From positions 2,426,623-2,490,622 of the forward strand of contig CM043807.1 of the NCBI GenBank assembly GCA_023974075.1: 64,000 bases of DNA, written 5' to 3'. This DNA is from Chaenocephalus aceratus (lineage: Eukaryota; Chordata; Actinopteri; Perciformes; Channichthyidae). Both the position numbers and the translations under genes were made by a program. How positions within the stretch are numbered: the stretch's first letter is position 1; each line of letters starts with the position of its first letter. The notes beneath the pieces are model-generated. The model made no database searches and was not told the origin of the DNA. It saw only the letters and a list, made by a program, of their open reading frames with translations. Shown one piece after another: positions 46,817-58,710 of this stretch.

Positions 46817-47099
46817 TAGCGATACTCAACCCGCGGCTCGCGAGCCGCATGTGGCTCCTTTAAGACTAGTTGCGGCTCTTTTAAGTCCCACTTAAAAAAA
46901 AAACATTGTCAGCAGAATTCATCAACATTTCATTATCACTCACAAGTCACACATCAGTCATCACACACATCAGTCTATTAAGCCGCCCCCCCCCCATCCC
47001 TCTGAACAACCAATCACAAATTATTTCAGGTTTGGCGCTCTGATTGCAGGTGCACGAGATAATTGCTCCGTCACACTGGGAAAACTAGCTTACAGCACT

Positions 47100-47402
47100 A
47101 TGCAAAAATGGCAAAGGAATATAGGAAACGAAAATATGATTAGGAATATCGAACATTTAAAGAGGACTGGGAACTCGAGTTTTTTCTTCGTCTCCACCGG
47201 TTCGGGAAAATGCATCTGCCTGCTTTGTGACAACGTCATTTCACAATTTAAAAGGTCCAATTTGCAGCGCCATCACGACACAAAACACCCGAAGTTCAGT
47301 ACCGACTTTCCGAAAGGTGGAGAGTTGGAGGGCGGAAAAGCTGGCGAGACTCAAACAGAACCGAACTGCTCAAAAAAACGTATTCCACACAAATACGAGT
47401 GA
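47100..47402 (+). pseudogene. hAT transposase N-terminal zinc-finger remnant
   Basis: A 100-codon frame carries a BED-like finger: SGKCICLLCDNVISQFKRSN, then LQRHHDTKHPKF. This gives a C-x2-C pair and an H-x4-H-type pair (HHDTKH), a standard N-terminus for hAT transposases of the ZBED/EPM2AIP1/GTF2IRD2 group, where it binds transposon-end DNA. The reading stops at 47,402, about 20 bases before the 45-bp minisatellite. No catalytic core or dimerisation domain remains up to the right terminus at 54,884. The start at 47,100 is the first ATG; family members usually begin close to this position. It is a decayed or deleted transposase. Confidence 0.72.
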
Positions 47403-47422
47403 AAGAGCGACAGAGGCATCCT

Positions 47423-48202
47423 GTGGTGATCAGTAAACATGCAGTCTGTTATCTGTTGTTATGGGCAGTGATGATCAGTAAACATGCAGTCTGTTATCTG
47501 TTGTTATGGGCAGTGATGATCAGTAAACATGCAGTCCTGTTATCTGTTGTTATGGGCAGTGATGATCAGTAAACATGCTGTCTGTTTATCTGTTGTTATG
47601 GGCTGTGGTGATCAGTAAACATGCTGTCTGTTATCTGTTGTTATGGGCAGTGATGATCAGTAAACATGCTGTCTGTTATCTGTTTGTTACGGGCTGTGGT
47701 GATCAGTAAACATGCTGTCTGTTATCTGTTGCTATGGGCAGTGATGATCAAGTAAGCATGCTGTCTGTTATCTGTTGTTATGGGCTGTGGTGATCAGTAA
47801 GCATGCTGTCTGTTATCTGTTGCTATGGGCAGAGATGATCAGTAAACATGCTGTCTGTTATCTGTTGTTATGGGCAGTGATGATCAGTAAACATGCAGTC
47901 TGTTATCTGTTGTTATGGGCAGAGATGATCAGTAAGCATGCTGTCTGTTATCTGTTGCTATGGGCAGAGATGATCAGTAAACATGCTGTCTGTTATCTGT
48001 TGTTACGGGCTGTGGTGATCAGTAAACATGCTGTCTGTTATCTGTTGTTACGGGCTGTGGTGATCAGTAAACATGCTGTCTGTTATCTGTTTGTTATGGG
48101 CAGTGGTGATCAGTAAACATGCTGTCTGTTATCTGTTGTTACGGGCTGTGATGATCAGTAAACATGCTGTCTGTTATCTGTTGTTATGGGCAGAGATGAT
48201 CA
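47423..48202 (+). repeat. 45-bp minisatellite, block 1 (about 17 copies)
   Basis: The unit contains GATCAGTAAACATGCTGTCT and GTTATCTGTTGTTATGGGCA. The period of 45 keeps one frame open across several units (LWAVMISKHAVCYL), an accident of a period divisible by three. Variant bases (GCAGTG or GCTGTG, GTTATG or GCTATG) are shuffled between units. Confidence 0.95.
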
Positions 48203-50138
48203 GGGGCCTATGCTACGAACCTGGTTCAACCTAACCTGGATATGTTTGAGTTAGCCGGTTGGCCTAATCCAAAACATACGCGCTCTCGCTAAACTGTACT
48301 ACGACGCTGGTTATCAAGTGGATCGCTCAAGCCAGCCGTGTCCTATCTAGTGAGGTGCGCGTTCACATGAAAGGGGTGGTATCTGGAGCATTCGACCAAT
48401 CACAGACATGGAGAAGCGCACTGACAGCGCAGCGTCATACTTCCTGAATGAAAAGTGAACTTTAATACTAGTCAAAAATGAAGAAGTTAAACTTTAAACA
48501 TCCATGACTTAAACACTTGATCCAGGATCAAAGCCACAGAGCTGCACCTGCAAGGTGAATACAGCTGGCAAAAGAAAAAGTGTTTGAATGCGTACATTAA
48601 CAGGTTTATGATATCACTGCCCCGTCTAAAACACGATCTGACTTTAATTACATTTGTCTCGAGTGTTTCGTCAACTTAATGTGTTGCTTAAAATAATACT
48701 TCTGCATCCAGTATGTGACACTGTGAGTGTTGCACGGCCAGATACGGCTCAGCTGACTCAGATAAGAACATATGATACATTATGAAGTGATATGCCGCGG
48801 ACTGTACTTAATGTACTCTGATCCGGTTACTTATGTTGTGGCAGATATTTAAGTGCTTTCTTAACGCTAATGTTATAATAGTCAGATTGCTCTGAAGATG
48901 GAGGTGATATTCTATTAATGTTCACGTTCACACAGTCGGTGATTTTTGCCGGCCGTCTTTCCTGCGACAGCAGTTTTTCTGTATTTCCTTTCTCCTGTAA
49001 TATGACTTGATCGCTTTAAAACTCCGCACCCTGAGCTCTGATTGGTCAGCAGGCGGTGCTTTCACTGAGTTGAGCTCTTAGCCTGCAACCTAACCTGGGG
49101 CCTATGCTACGAACCTGGTTCAACCTAACCTGGATATGTTTGAGTTAGCCGGTTGGCCTAATCCAAAACATACGCGCTGTCGCTAAACTGTACTACGACG
49201 CTGGTTATCAAGTGGATCGCTCAAGCCAGCCGTGTCCTATCTAGTTAGGTGCACGTTCACATGAAAGGGGTGGTATTTGGAGCATTCGACCAATCACAAA
49301 CATGGAGAAGCGTACTGACAGCGCAGCGGCATACTTCCTGAATGAAAAGTGAACTTTAATACTAGTCAAAAATGAAGAAGTTAAACTTTAAACATCCATG
49401 ACTTAAACACTTGATCAGGATCAAAGCCACATAGCTGCACCTGCAAGGTGAATACAGCTGGCAAAAGAAAAAGTGTTTGAATGCGTACATTAACAGGTTT
49501 ATGATATCACTGCCCCGTCTAAAACACGATCTGACTTCAATTACATTTGTCTCGAGTGTTTCCTCAACTTAATGTGTTGCTTAAAATAATACTTCTGCAT
49601 ACAGTCTGTGACGCTGTGAGTGTTGCACGGCCAGACACGGCTCAGCTGACTCAGATCAGGAGATATATGATACATTATGAAGTGATATGCCGCGGACTGT
49701 ACTTAATGTTACTCTGATCCGGTTACTTATATTGTGGCCGATATTTAAGTAAGCTTTCTTAACGCTAATGTTATAATAGTCAGATTGCTCTGAAGATGCA
49801 GGTGATATTCTATTAATGTTCACGTTCACACAGTCGGTGATTTTGCCGGCCGTCTTTCCTGCGACGGCAGCTTTTCTGCATTTCCTTTCTCCTGTAATAT
49901 GACTTGATCGCTTTAAACTCCGCACACTGAGCTCTGATTGGTCAGCAGGCGGTGCTTTCACTGAGTTGATCTCTTAGCCTGCAACCTAACCTGGTCCCGA
50001 CCAGGTTAGCTGCTTAGCATATATTACCATGGAGATCTAGCCTGCTAAAAAGAGAACCAGCTTCGGATGACCGGAAAGCCGGAGTTTTCCCTGAATTTAG
50101 CTGGCTAAGCGAAAATCCTGCTTCGCAGTATACCCCCC
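48203..50138 (+). mobile_element. Tandem pair of a 1.04-kb inverted-repeat transposon
   Basis: Copy 1 (48,203-49,096) lacks its right 145 bp and runs directly into full copy 2 (49,097-50,138). Full copies start GGGGCCTATGCTACGAA and end TTCGCAGTATACCCCC, so their ends form an imperfect inverted repeat. The pair splits the 45-bp minisatellite exactly between GATC and AGTAAGC, with at most 2 bp duplicated. Open frames inside are short and mutually inconsistent between copies. The family is unrecognised. Confidence 0.8.
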
Positions 50139-50520
50139 AGTAAGCATGCTGTCTGTTATCTGTTGCTATGGGCAGAGATGATCAGTAAACATGCCGTCTG
50201 TTATCTGTTGTTATGGGCTGTGATGATCAGTAAACATGCAGTCTGTTATCTGTTGTTATGGGCAGTGGTGATCAGTAAACATGCTGTCTGTTATCTGTTG
50301 TTATGGGCAGTGATGATCAGTAAACATGCAGTCTGTTATCTGTTGTTATGGGCAGTGATGATCAGTAAACATGCAGTCTGTTATCTGTTGTTATGGGCTG
50401 TGATGATCAGTAAACATGCTGTCTGTTATCTGTTGTTATGGGCAGTGGTGATCAGTAAACATGCTGTCTGTTATCTGTTGTTATGGGCTGTGATGATCAG
50501 TAAACATGCTGTCTGTTATC
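50139..50520 (+). repeat. 45-bp minisatellite, block 2 (about 8.5 copies)
   Basis: Continues in exact register from block 1 after the inserted pair. Confidence 0.95.
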
Positions 50521-53500
50521 AGGGGGGTATACTGCGAAGCAGGATTTTCGCTTAGCCGGCTAAATTCAGGGAAAACTCCGGCTTTCCGGTCATCCGAAGC
50601 TGGTTCTCTTTTTAGCAGGCTAGATCTCCATGGTAATATATGCTAAGCAGCTAACCTGGGGCCTATGCTACGAAGCTGGTTCAACCTAACCTGGATATGT
50701 TTGAGTTAGCCGGTTGGCCTAATCCAAAACATACGCGCTCTCGCTAAACTGTACTACGACGCTGGTTATCAAGTGGATCGCTCAAGCCAGCCGTGTCCTA
50801 TCTAGTTAGGTGCGCGTTCACATGAAAGGGGTGGTATTTGGAGCATTCGACCAATCACAAACATGGAGAAGCGCACTGACAGCGCAGCGTCATACTTCCT
50901 GAATGAAAAGTGAACTTTAATACTAGTCAAAAATGAAGAAGTTAAACTTTAAACATCCATGACTTAAACACTTGATCCAGGATCAAAGCCACATAGCTGC
51001 ACCTGCAAGGTGAATACAGCTGGAACAGAACAAGTGTTTGAATGCGTACATTAACAGGTTCATGATATCACTGCCCGTCTAAAACACGATCTGACTTCAA
51101 TTACATTTGTCTCGAGTGTTTCGTCAACTTAATGTGTTGCTTAAAATAATACTTCTGCATACAGTATGTGACACTGTGAGTGTTGCACGGCCAGATACGG
51201 CTCAGCTGACTCAGATAAGGAGATATGTGATACATTATGAAGTGATATGCCGCGGACTGTACTTAATGTACTCTGATCCGGTTACTTATGTTGTGGCAGA
51301 TATTTAATTAAGCTTTCTTAACGCTAATGTTATAATAGTCAGATTGCTCTGAAGATGGAGGTGATATTCTATTAATGTTCACGTTCACACAGTCGGTGAT
51401 TTTTTGCCGGCCGTCTTTCCTGCAACGGCAGTTTTTCTGTATTTCCTTTCTCCTGTAATATGACTTGATCGCTTTAAAACTCCGCACACTGAGCTCTGAT
51501 TGGTCAGCAGACAGTGCTTTCACTGAGTTGATCTCTTAGCCTGCAACCTAACCTGGTCCCGACCAGGTTAGCTGCTCAGCATGAGTTACCATGGAGATCT
51601 AGCCTGCTAAAAAGAGAACCAGCTTCGGATGACCGGAAAGCCGGAGTTTGCCCTGAATTTAGCCGGCTAAAGGAAAATCCTGCTTCGCAGTATACCCCCT
51701 GGTCGGGCCAGGTTAGGTTGCAGGCTAAGAGCTCAACTCAGTGAAAGCACCGCCTGCTGACCAATCAGAGCTCAGTGTGCGGAGTTTAAAGCGATCAAGT
51801 CATATTACAGGAGAAAGGAAATGCAGAAAAGCTGCCGTCGCAGGAAAGACGGCCGGCAAAAATCACTTTTTCTTTTGCCAGCTGTATTCACCTTGCAGCT
51901 GCAGCTCTGTGGCTTTTATCCTGGATAAAGTGTTTAACTCATGGATGTTTAAAGTTTAACTTCTTCATTTTTGACTAGTATTAAAGTTCACTTTTCATTC
52001 AGGAAGTATGCCGCTGCGCTGTCAGTACGCTTCTCCATGTTTGTGATTGGTCGAATGCTCCAAATACCACCCCTTTCATGTGAACGCGCACCTAACTAGA
52101 TAGGACACGGCTGGCTTGAGCGATCCACTTGATAACCAGCGTCGTAGCACAGTTTAGCGAGAGCGCGTATGTTTTGGATTAGGCCAACCGGCTAACTCAA
52201 ACATATCCAGGTTAGGTTGAACCAGGGGGGTATACTGCGAAGCAGGATTTTCGCTTAGCCGGCTAAATTCAGGGAAAACTCCGGCTTTCCGGTCATCCGA
52301 AGCTGGTTCTCTTTTTAGCAGGCTAGATCTCCATGGTAATATATGCTAAGCAGCTAACCTGGTCGGGACCAGGGGCCTATGCTACGAAGCTGGTTCAACC
52401 TAACCTGGATATGTTTGAGTTAGCCGGTTGGCCTAATCCAAAACATACGCGCTCTCGCTAAACGGTACTACGACGCTGGTTATCAAGTGGATCGCTCAAG
52501 CCAGCCGTGTCCTATCTAGTTAGGTGCGCGTTCACATGAGAGGGGTGGTATCTGGAGCATTCAACCAATCACAAACATGGAGAAGCGTACTGACAGCGCT
52601 GCGTCATACTTCCTGAATGAAAAGTGAACTTTAATACTAGTCAAAAATGAAGAATTTAAACTTTAAACATCCATGACTTAAACACTTGATCAGGATCAAA
52701 GCCACAGAGCTGCACCTGCAAGGTGAATACAGCTGGGAACAGAACAAGTGTTTGAATGCGTACATTAACAGGTTTATGATATCACTGCCCCGTCTAAAAC
52801 ACGATCTGACTTTAATTACATTTGTCTCGAGTGTTTCGTCAACTTAATGTGTTGCTTAAAATAATACTTCTGCATACAGTCTGTGACGCTGTGAGTGTTG
52901 CACGGCCAGATACGGCTCAGCTGACTCAGATCAGGAGATATATGATACATTATGAAGTGATATGCCGCGGACTGTACTTAATGTTACTCTGATCCGGTTA
53001 CTTATGTTGTGGCCGATATTTAAGTAAGCTTTCTTAACGCTAATGTTATAATAGTCAGATTGCTCTGAAGATGCAGGTGATATTCTATTCATGTTCACGT
53101 TCACACAGTCGGTGATTTTTTGCCGGCCGTCTTTCCTGCGACGGCAGTTTTTCTGCATTTCCTTTCTCCTGTAATATGACTTGATCGCTTTAAAACTCCG
53201 CACACTGAGCTCTGATTGGTCAGCAGGCGGTGCTTTCACTGAGTTGAGCTCTTAGCCTGCAACCTAACCTGCTCCCGACCAGGTTAGCGGCTTAGCATAT
53301 ATTACCATGGAGATCTAGCCTGCTCAAAGGAGAACCAGCTTCGGATGACCGGAAAGCCGGAGTTTGCCCTGAATTTAGCTGGCTAAGCGAAAATCCTGCT
53401 TCGCAGTATACCCCCCAGGTTAGGTTGCAGGCTAAGAGCTCAACTCAGTGAAAGCACCGCCTGCTGACCAATCAGAGCTCAGTGTGCGGAGTTTAAAGCG

Positions 53501-54331
53501 ATCAAGTCATATTACAGGAGAAAGGAAATACAGAAAAACTGCCGTTGCAGGAAAGACGGCCGGCAAAAATCACCGACTGTGTGAACGTGAACATTAATAG
53601 AATATCACCTCCATCTTCAGAGCAATCTGACTATTATAACATTAGCGTTAAGAAAGCTTACTTAAATATCTGCCACAACATAAGTAACCGGATCAGAGTA
53701 CATTAAGTACAGTCCGCGGCATATCACTTCATAATGTATCGTATATCTCCTTATCTGAGTCAGCTGAGCCGTATCTGGCTGTGCAACACTCACAGCGTCA
53801 CAGACTGGATGCAGAAGTATTATTTTAACAACACATTAAGTTGACGAAACACTCGAGACAAATGTAATTAAAGTCATATCGTGTTTTAGACGGGGCAGTG
53901 ATATCATAAACCTGTTTATGTACGCATTCAAACACTTGTTCTGTTACCAGCTGTATTCACCTTGCAGGTGCAGCTATGTGGCTTTGATCCTGATCAAGTG
54001 TTTAATTCATGGATGTTTAAAGTTTAACTTCTTCATTTTTGACTAGTATTAAAGTTCACTTTTCATTCAGGAAGTATGACGCTGCGCTGTCAGTACGCTT
54101 CTCCATGTCTGTGATTGGTCGAATGCTCCAGATACCACCCCTTTCATGTGAACGCGCACCTAACTAGATAGGACACGGCTGGCTTGAGCGATCCACTTGA
54201 TAACCAGCGTCGTAGTACAGTTTAGCGAGAGCGCGTATGTTTTGGATTAGGCCAACCGGCTAACTCAAACATATCCAGGTTAGGTTGAACCAGCTTCGTA
54301 GCATAGGCCCCAGGTTCGTAGCATAGGCCCC
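50521..54331. mobile_element. Cluster of self-nested inverted-repeat transposons
   Basis: In order: a right-end piece inverted (50,522-50,657); a full + copy (50,658-51,699, 1,042 bp); a - copy with an internal deletion (51,700-52,226); a right-end piece inverted (about 52,225-52,371); a full + copy (52,372-53,416); a - copy (53,417-54,311); and a 20-base duplicate of the terminus (54,312-54,331). The outermost ends (GGGGGGTATACTGCGAAGC on the left, CGTAGCATAGGCCCC on the right) are those of one minus-strand element into which the others inserted. The cluster splits the 45-bp array between TTATC and TGTTG. Confidence 0.78.
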
Positions 54332-54672
54332 TGTTGTTATGGGCAGTGATGATCAGTAAACATGCTGTCTGTTATCTGTTGCTATGGGCAGTGGTGATCA
54401 GTAAACATGCTGTCTGTTATCTGTTGTTATGGGCAGTGGTGATCAGTAAACATGCTGTCTGTTATCTGTTGTTATGGGCTGTGATGATCAGTAAAACATG
54501 CTGTCTGTTATCTGTTGCTATGGGCAGTGGTGATCAGTAAACATGCTGTCTGTTATCTGTTGTTATGGGCAGTGGTGATCAGTAAACATGCCGTCTGTTA
54601 TCTGTTGTTATGGGCTGTGATGATCAGTAAACATGCTGTCTGTTATCTGTTGTTATGGGCTGTGATGATCAG
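54332..54672 (+). repeat. 45-bp minisatellite, block 3 (about 7.5 copies)
   Basis: Resumes in register after the cluster and ends at GATGATCAG, beyond which unique hAT 3' sequence follows. Confidence 0.95.
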
Positions 54673-54883
54673 CAATGTGTGTTTTGTGGTTGCAGTGAAA
54701 ATAATAAATCACAGTTATTGCACTGTACATTATGCTTTTCATTCCTTAGTAACATATTACTATTATCCATATTCTCCAATGCATAATGGTTTCAGGGAGG
54801 AAAGGAGCGTTTTTGGATTGTGGCTCTTGCAAAAATATGTTTTCGTCAATGTGGCTCCTGATTAGGACAAGGTTGAGTACCAC

Positions 54884-56031
54884 CAGTGGCGACTGGTCAT
54901 TAGGGGCAGGTGGGGCACAGCCCCACCTAGTGTCAGCAGAAAGTATTAAAATAATGATTACAACAAAATGCAAAAAATAAATTAAAAAAAAATGTAAGAT
55001 CATGATTAATCATCTGATTCGTCTGTACATTGCTGTTTTAGTCTGTGTTCTTCTAATTATTGTCTACAGTGTGTGCCTATTGAGCTGTTTAGAGCCATGT
55101 GGGACAAAACCCGATCCTGCCCCTCCCTCTGACTGTCTAAGTGAACGGTGACTGCAAAAACTACACTGCGCATGCTCAGAGTATTTTCCTATTTAATGTG
55201 TGTGGCAAAAAATAATGACCATAGGGGCAAAGTGCTGCCATCCCCACCATACGTCATCTCACATCATTCAGAGCTGATTGGCTGTAAGTACGTGTGCCGC
55301 GAAAAGTGTGGTGTGTGAAGAGGAGGAGAGAGAGCTGCAGTGAGGCGTCCTAAAACCAGGAAGTAAGCTGCGCATGGCTTCCCTCCACAAAAAAGCAACG
55401 AGATTTCTCCATAGGATTTTAGAAAATAGCTCAAAATAAGATCTGTGGGAAACGTAGCTGTTAGATAAATGTACTTTTTGTTCAGCCGGATAATATCCAC
55501 ATGTCTACCCTACTTTTATCATTTTCGAATCAAAAATCTATTGATTAGATTAGATTTATGATAGACTTTTGAAACTACAAGATAAGGAGGACTTTTACAA
55601 AAAAGTAATAGAGATTTTTGTCCAGAAGGATAGGCAAATGGACTTAATCTTCAAGTCAAGGTAAGACTGCAATTGTATTGAAAATGGGATCTTTCTAAGA
55701 GAGAACAATTCAATATTTAAATGATAAAATTACATTTTTTTGGGTATCCTTCTGTTGAACTGTCTGTTTAAAAGTAATTGAAGCATCAGACAAAAAAAAG
55801 CTTTTGAAAATAATATTATATTTTGATTTAATATATTTGTCATTTTCATTTCATTTCAAACCTTTATTTAACCAGATTGGTCCCATTGAGATCATAGATC
55901 TCTTTTTCAAGGGAGACCTGCAGAGTCAGTGCCAGTGCCTCACCAGCCATGAACCTCTCTGCAGAAGCTTATATATAGACATCTGAGTTTTTTGTGGCCC
56001 CACCACTTTTGTACATATAGAAACGCCACTG
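54884..56031. mobile_element. hAT transposon with exact TSD AGTACCAC
   Basis: The left end CAGTGGCGACTGGTCATTAG and the inverted right end CAGTGGCGTTTCTATATGTA, with GGCCCCACCAC and GCCCCACC subterminal, are flanked by AGTACCAC (54,876-54,883 and 56,032-56,039). That 8-mer is part of the terminus of the older composite hAT, which this element disrupted. No transposase ORF. Confidence 0.93.
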
Positions 56032-56041
56032 AGTACCACTG

Positions 56042-57107
56042 AGGGTCTTTGAGCATGTTCCTCTCGGTGATTGTGAGGTTATGTGAAATGTTTCTATTCC
56101 TTTCATCATGTCCTAATATTTGTCCTTGTATGATGTTTCAAATGTAGCTGCTGTGATACAGGTAACATTTCAGACTTGATCTGACAATACATTATTATCG
56201 TATGCTATCTGGAAGTGTGACATTATTTTATGTAAACATGATTGTTGGGGTGTCAAATGTACTGCTGTGTGTGTATTTTGCTTTATTCTTCAGAGTAACA
56301 ACCACCATTCCATTAAACACAAACAATATTTCACCACCACATGAGACATGGTTTTCGGCAGTGCTCGGTTTTCCTCCACCTGTGCTTCCGCCTGTCTGTG
56401 CGCGCACCCGCTGCATGCGTCCGCGGCCGCGCGCGTCGCTCCTCCTGAATCCTAATCGCGTGCAGCGCCGCAGAGCTGGATGCCTCGATGTGTCCCGGTG
56501 TGTGCCTGTCCCTCTCCGCCAGCAGGACCTCTGCGGGCCGTCACAGAGGGAGGCACCGCCGCCTGACCGGGAGCGCACCCCCTCACGCCCTGAATATTAT
56601 TTATAAATCCGTTTGTATTATTATCAGCGTTTCATTCCTGTGAGTAGGTCAGTAGTGTCCCAACCACCTGGCTGGGTTGCGCTCCTCTTCCTCTGCTGTC
56701 CACTTTTAGTTCTCATCAGTCAGGACAGACGTTCTCTGTTCGTCAAAGCTGCGCGCGGTTCAGAGTTCCCCGCCCCTTTTTATGTGCTGTAAGAGTGTTT
56801 TATTTACCTCCCAATAACACACTTCCCACACTCACTCTAGTCTTTTCCCGGAAAGATTTCTACTCTCCACAATTCGTGCTGGGTGTGTGGGACGGCGATG
56901 GGACTAACACTAAATCAAGCTCTGCGAAGTTATCCAGAACACGACCGGAAGTCCTGTTGTTGTTTATACAAAATAAAAGCACTGATAAAACAACTACAAG
57001 GACATCTGAATATGCACGAGTTCCCGGAATAGTTTGAATCACTTGCCTACCAATATAATGGTATTTAAAAATAAATCTGGGCACTTTTATTTGTTTGTGT
57101 CTCATAA
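56042..57107 (+). promoter_or_regulatory. CpG-rich region upstream of the ca10-type gene
   Basis: From about 56,340 to 56,600 the sequence is dense in CG dinucleotides (GTCCGCGGCCGCGCGCGTCG and similar), in contrast to the AT-rich surroundings. It lies 1.5-1.8 kb upstream of the coding start, where a vertebrate CpG-island promoter or an upstream non-coding exon could sit. No TATA box or start site was identified. ORFs through it are composition artefacts. Confidence 0.45.
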
Positions 57108-57284
57108 GGCGCTTTCACACCAGAGTACTTTACCCAGTATAGTTCCGATAGTTCTTTAAATGTTGTGTTCACACCAAAAAAATTCGGAACTAGAACTTAG
57201 TTCATGAGAAACCCTTTCCAGTCCCTGCTAGAGAGCAGGTACTTTCATGGGAGAAAGAAGAAGAAGAAGAAGAAGAAGAAGAAG

Positions 57285-57315
<31 letters not shown>

Positions 57316-57444
57316 GACGTCGTCAGCGGCTTAATTTGCCTAATCCTCTCTCGGGGATTTATTCCGGTGTGAACGCGATCTGTACTTAGTTCATCAGTTC
57401 AGTACTGGAACTAAGTACGGCAAAGTACTTGGTGTGAAAGCGCC
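57108..57444. mobile_element. Miniature inverted-repeat element (GGCGCTTTCACACC)
   Basis: The left end GGCGCTTTCACACCAGAGTA and the inverted right end GGCGCTTTCACACCAAGTAC pair well. It holds a (GAA)n run at 57,256-57,314 and TGACGTCGTCAGCGGC. A longer relative lies at 60,159-61,200. No ORF. Confidence 0.82.
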
Positions 57445-58116
57445 AATATATAGCAAGTTTGATGTGTTCTGGTTTTATGTCCACATTTTATCTTCACACT
57501 TCGTATACATTGTAATCCTGATCAGGGAAATGCAAGCCAACCTAAATCAACAAACTAAAGCTTTTATTTTGACAGTCCAAACAGGAAATGCTAGTGTTAC
57601 TCCGCGCAGCTTCCCGCAGGTCCCTCTCAGTGTAGTGTGTATATCGGAGGCTCGCCACCTGGCTGCGAGTTTGGAGTTGTGAGGCGTCTTGTAGGTGTGA
57701 TCCACAGCTGCCCCCCCTCCCTCCCTCTCTCTAATCTGCGCGTTCTTCTCCTCTCTTCGCACACAGAGGCTTCCTGACTCGGTCATGTGTGACTCCCCCC
57801 GGTGAGGACGGGATGGCCACTCTGTGAATCGGCGCCAGATGGATGGATGGACGTGTCCGTAGTGCGCTCTGGAATACTGCTGTGAACTGAACAGGCTCTT
57901 TCTCTGGAGTTCACATTTTTTCTCACCATATCTGGAATTGTTACATTTAGTGGTGTGCTCGTCTACATCCCCTCCCCTGTCTGTGGTCACCTGCTATGTG
58001 AGTGGAGTGGACCATACCTGGAGGAAGGCGCAGCGCGGGACCAGTGAGAGAGAGCAGGACATCTGTGTGTGTTTCTTTCTAACCTGTGTGGAATGCACGT
58101 GGAATGAAGACAGAGG
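57445..58116 (+). promoter_or_regulatory. Presumed promoter/5' leader of the ca10-type gene
   Basis: Sequence just upstream of the coding start, with a CT-rich stretch near 57,710-57,760. It contains at least seven upstream ATGs, including three overlapping ones in all three frames (57,839, 57,843, 57,847) and a start-stop ATGTGA at 57,996. How much of it is transcribed is not known from sequence alone. Confidence 0.55.
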
Positions 58117-58177
58117 ATGGATATCATTTGGGAAATATTGATCATTCTTCAAGCCAATGTGATTGTCTGCATATCAG
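58117..58177 (+). CDS. ca10: Carbonic anhydrase-related protein 10, first coding exon
   Basis: The exon encodes MDIIWEILIILQANVIVC plus two residues (I, S) and one base of the next codon, then a consensus donor CAG|GTGAGT. This closely matches the start of vertebrate CA10, which has the same ...LLQANFIVCISA core and an early phase-1 exon end. The stretch is a signal peptide: a hydrophobic run of about 15 residues with no basic residues before it. CA10 is a secreted, catalytically inactive carbonic anhydrase relative that binds neurexins at synapses. The start has a strong context (A at -3, G at +4). Downstream exons lie beyond the window, consistent with the very long introns of this gene. 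A ca10a/ca10b paralogue distinction cannot be made from 20 residues. Confidence 0.85.
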
Positions 58178-58365
58178 GTGAGTTATGGGCGTCATGCTGG
58201 GCAGGTGCCTCGCTTAAATTCATATATTGTCTTTCACTCTTTTCCTGAAATCTGATATGATTGAGTGGGCTTTGGCTCGTGGGGCAAAACAATCACGATG
58301 CATGCCTGTCAGGACGCAGAATGCACCCACAGAGTGCCTGCCGTTCTCTTTAGTACTCAGTTTAA

Positions 58366-58476
<111 letters not shown>

Positions 58477-58627
58477 TGTGTGTCGTGTGCGTGTGTGTGT
58501 CCATCAGGCTTCTGACGCACGCAGAACATGGGTGGGCTTTTAAACGCGTACCCGAATGAACAGGATGGTTTCAGTTAGCGTTTTGCTCCACGGACATGTC
58601 GCGTATTTCTAAGACTATTTCTAAGAC

Positions 58628-58710
58628 TCTCCTCTCCTCTCCTCTCCTCTCCTCCTCTCCTCTCCTCTCCTCTCCTCTCCTCTCCTCTCCTCTCCTCTCC
58701 TCTCCTCTCC
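58628..58710 (+). repeat. (CTCCT)n pentanucleotide repeat
   Basis: About 16 copies of CTCTC/CTCCT with one short unit. Confidence 0.96.

Larger units (their letters stand above)
46817..56041 (+). mobile_element. Composite hAT with BED exon, minisatellite and nested elements
   Basis: The left end (46,817) reads TAGCGATACTCAACCCGCGG with GAGCCGCATGTGGCTC. The inverted right end reads CAGTGGTACTCAACCTTGTC with GGAGCCACATTGACG. These are the two ends of one hAT family. Flanks TGATACGT and AGGGTCTT do not match, so the pair may be two copies or a rearranged one. The interior holds a zinc-finger exon (47,100), a 45-bp minisatellite in three blocks, a cluster of inverted-repeat elements, and a younger hAT (54,884-56,031) that split the right terminus. 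Confidence 0.6.

Noticed and set aside
47775..48116. 113- and 130-codon ORFs through the 45-bp minisatellite
   Set aside because: The period is divisible by three, so an open unit stays open. There is no start context, domain or conservation evidence.
49656..53239. Similar 100-codon minus-strand ORFs in several copies of the 1.04-kb element
   Set aside because: The frames differ between copies through indels (for example KITDCVNV reached by different frames). They show no recognisable domain and are probably open by chance.
56202..56606. 134-codon ORF over the CpG-rich block as a first exon
   Set aside because: Its open state follows from high GC; there is no recognisable domain or splice junction, and the ca10 start lies further downstream.
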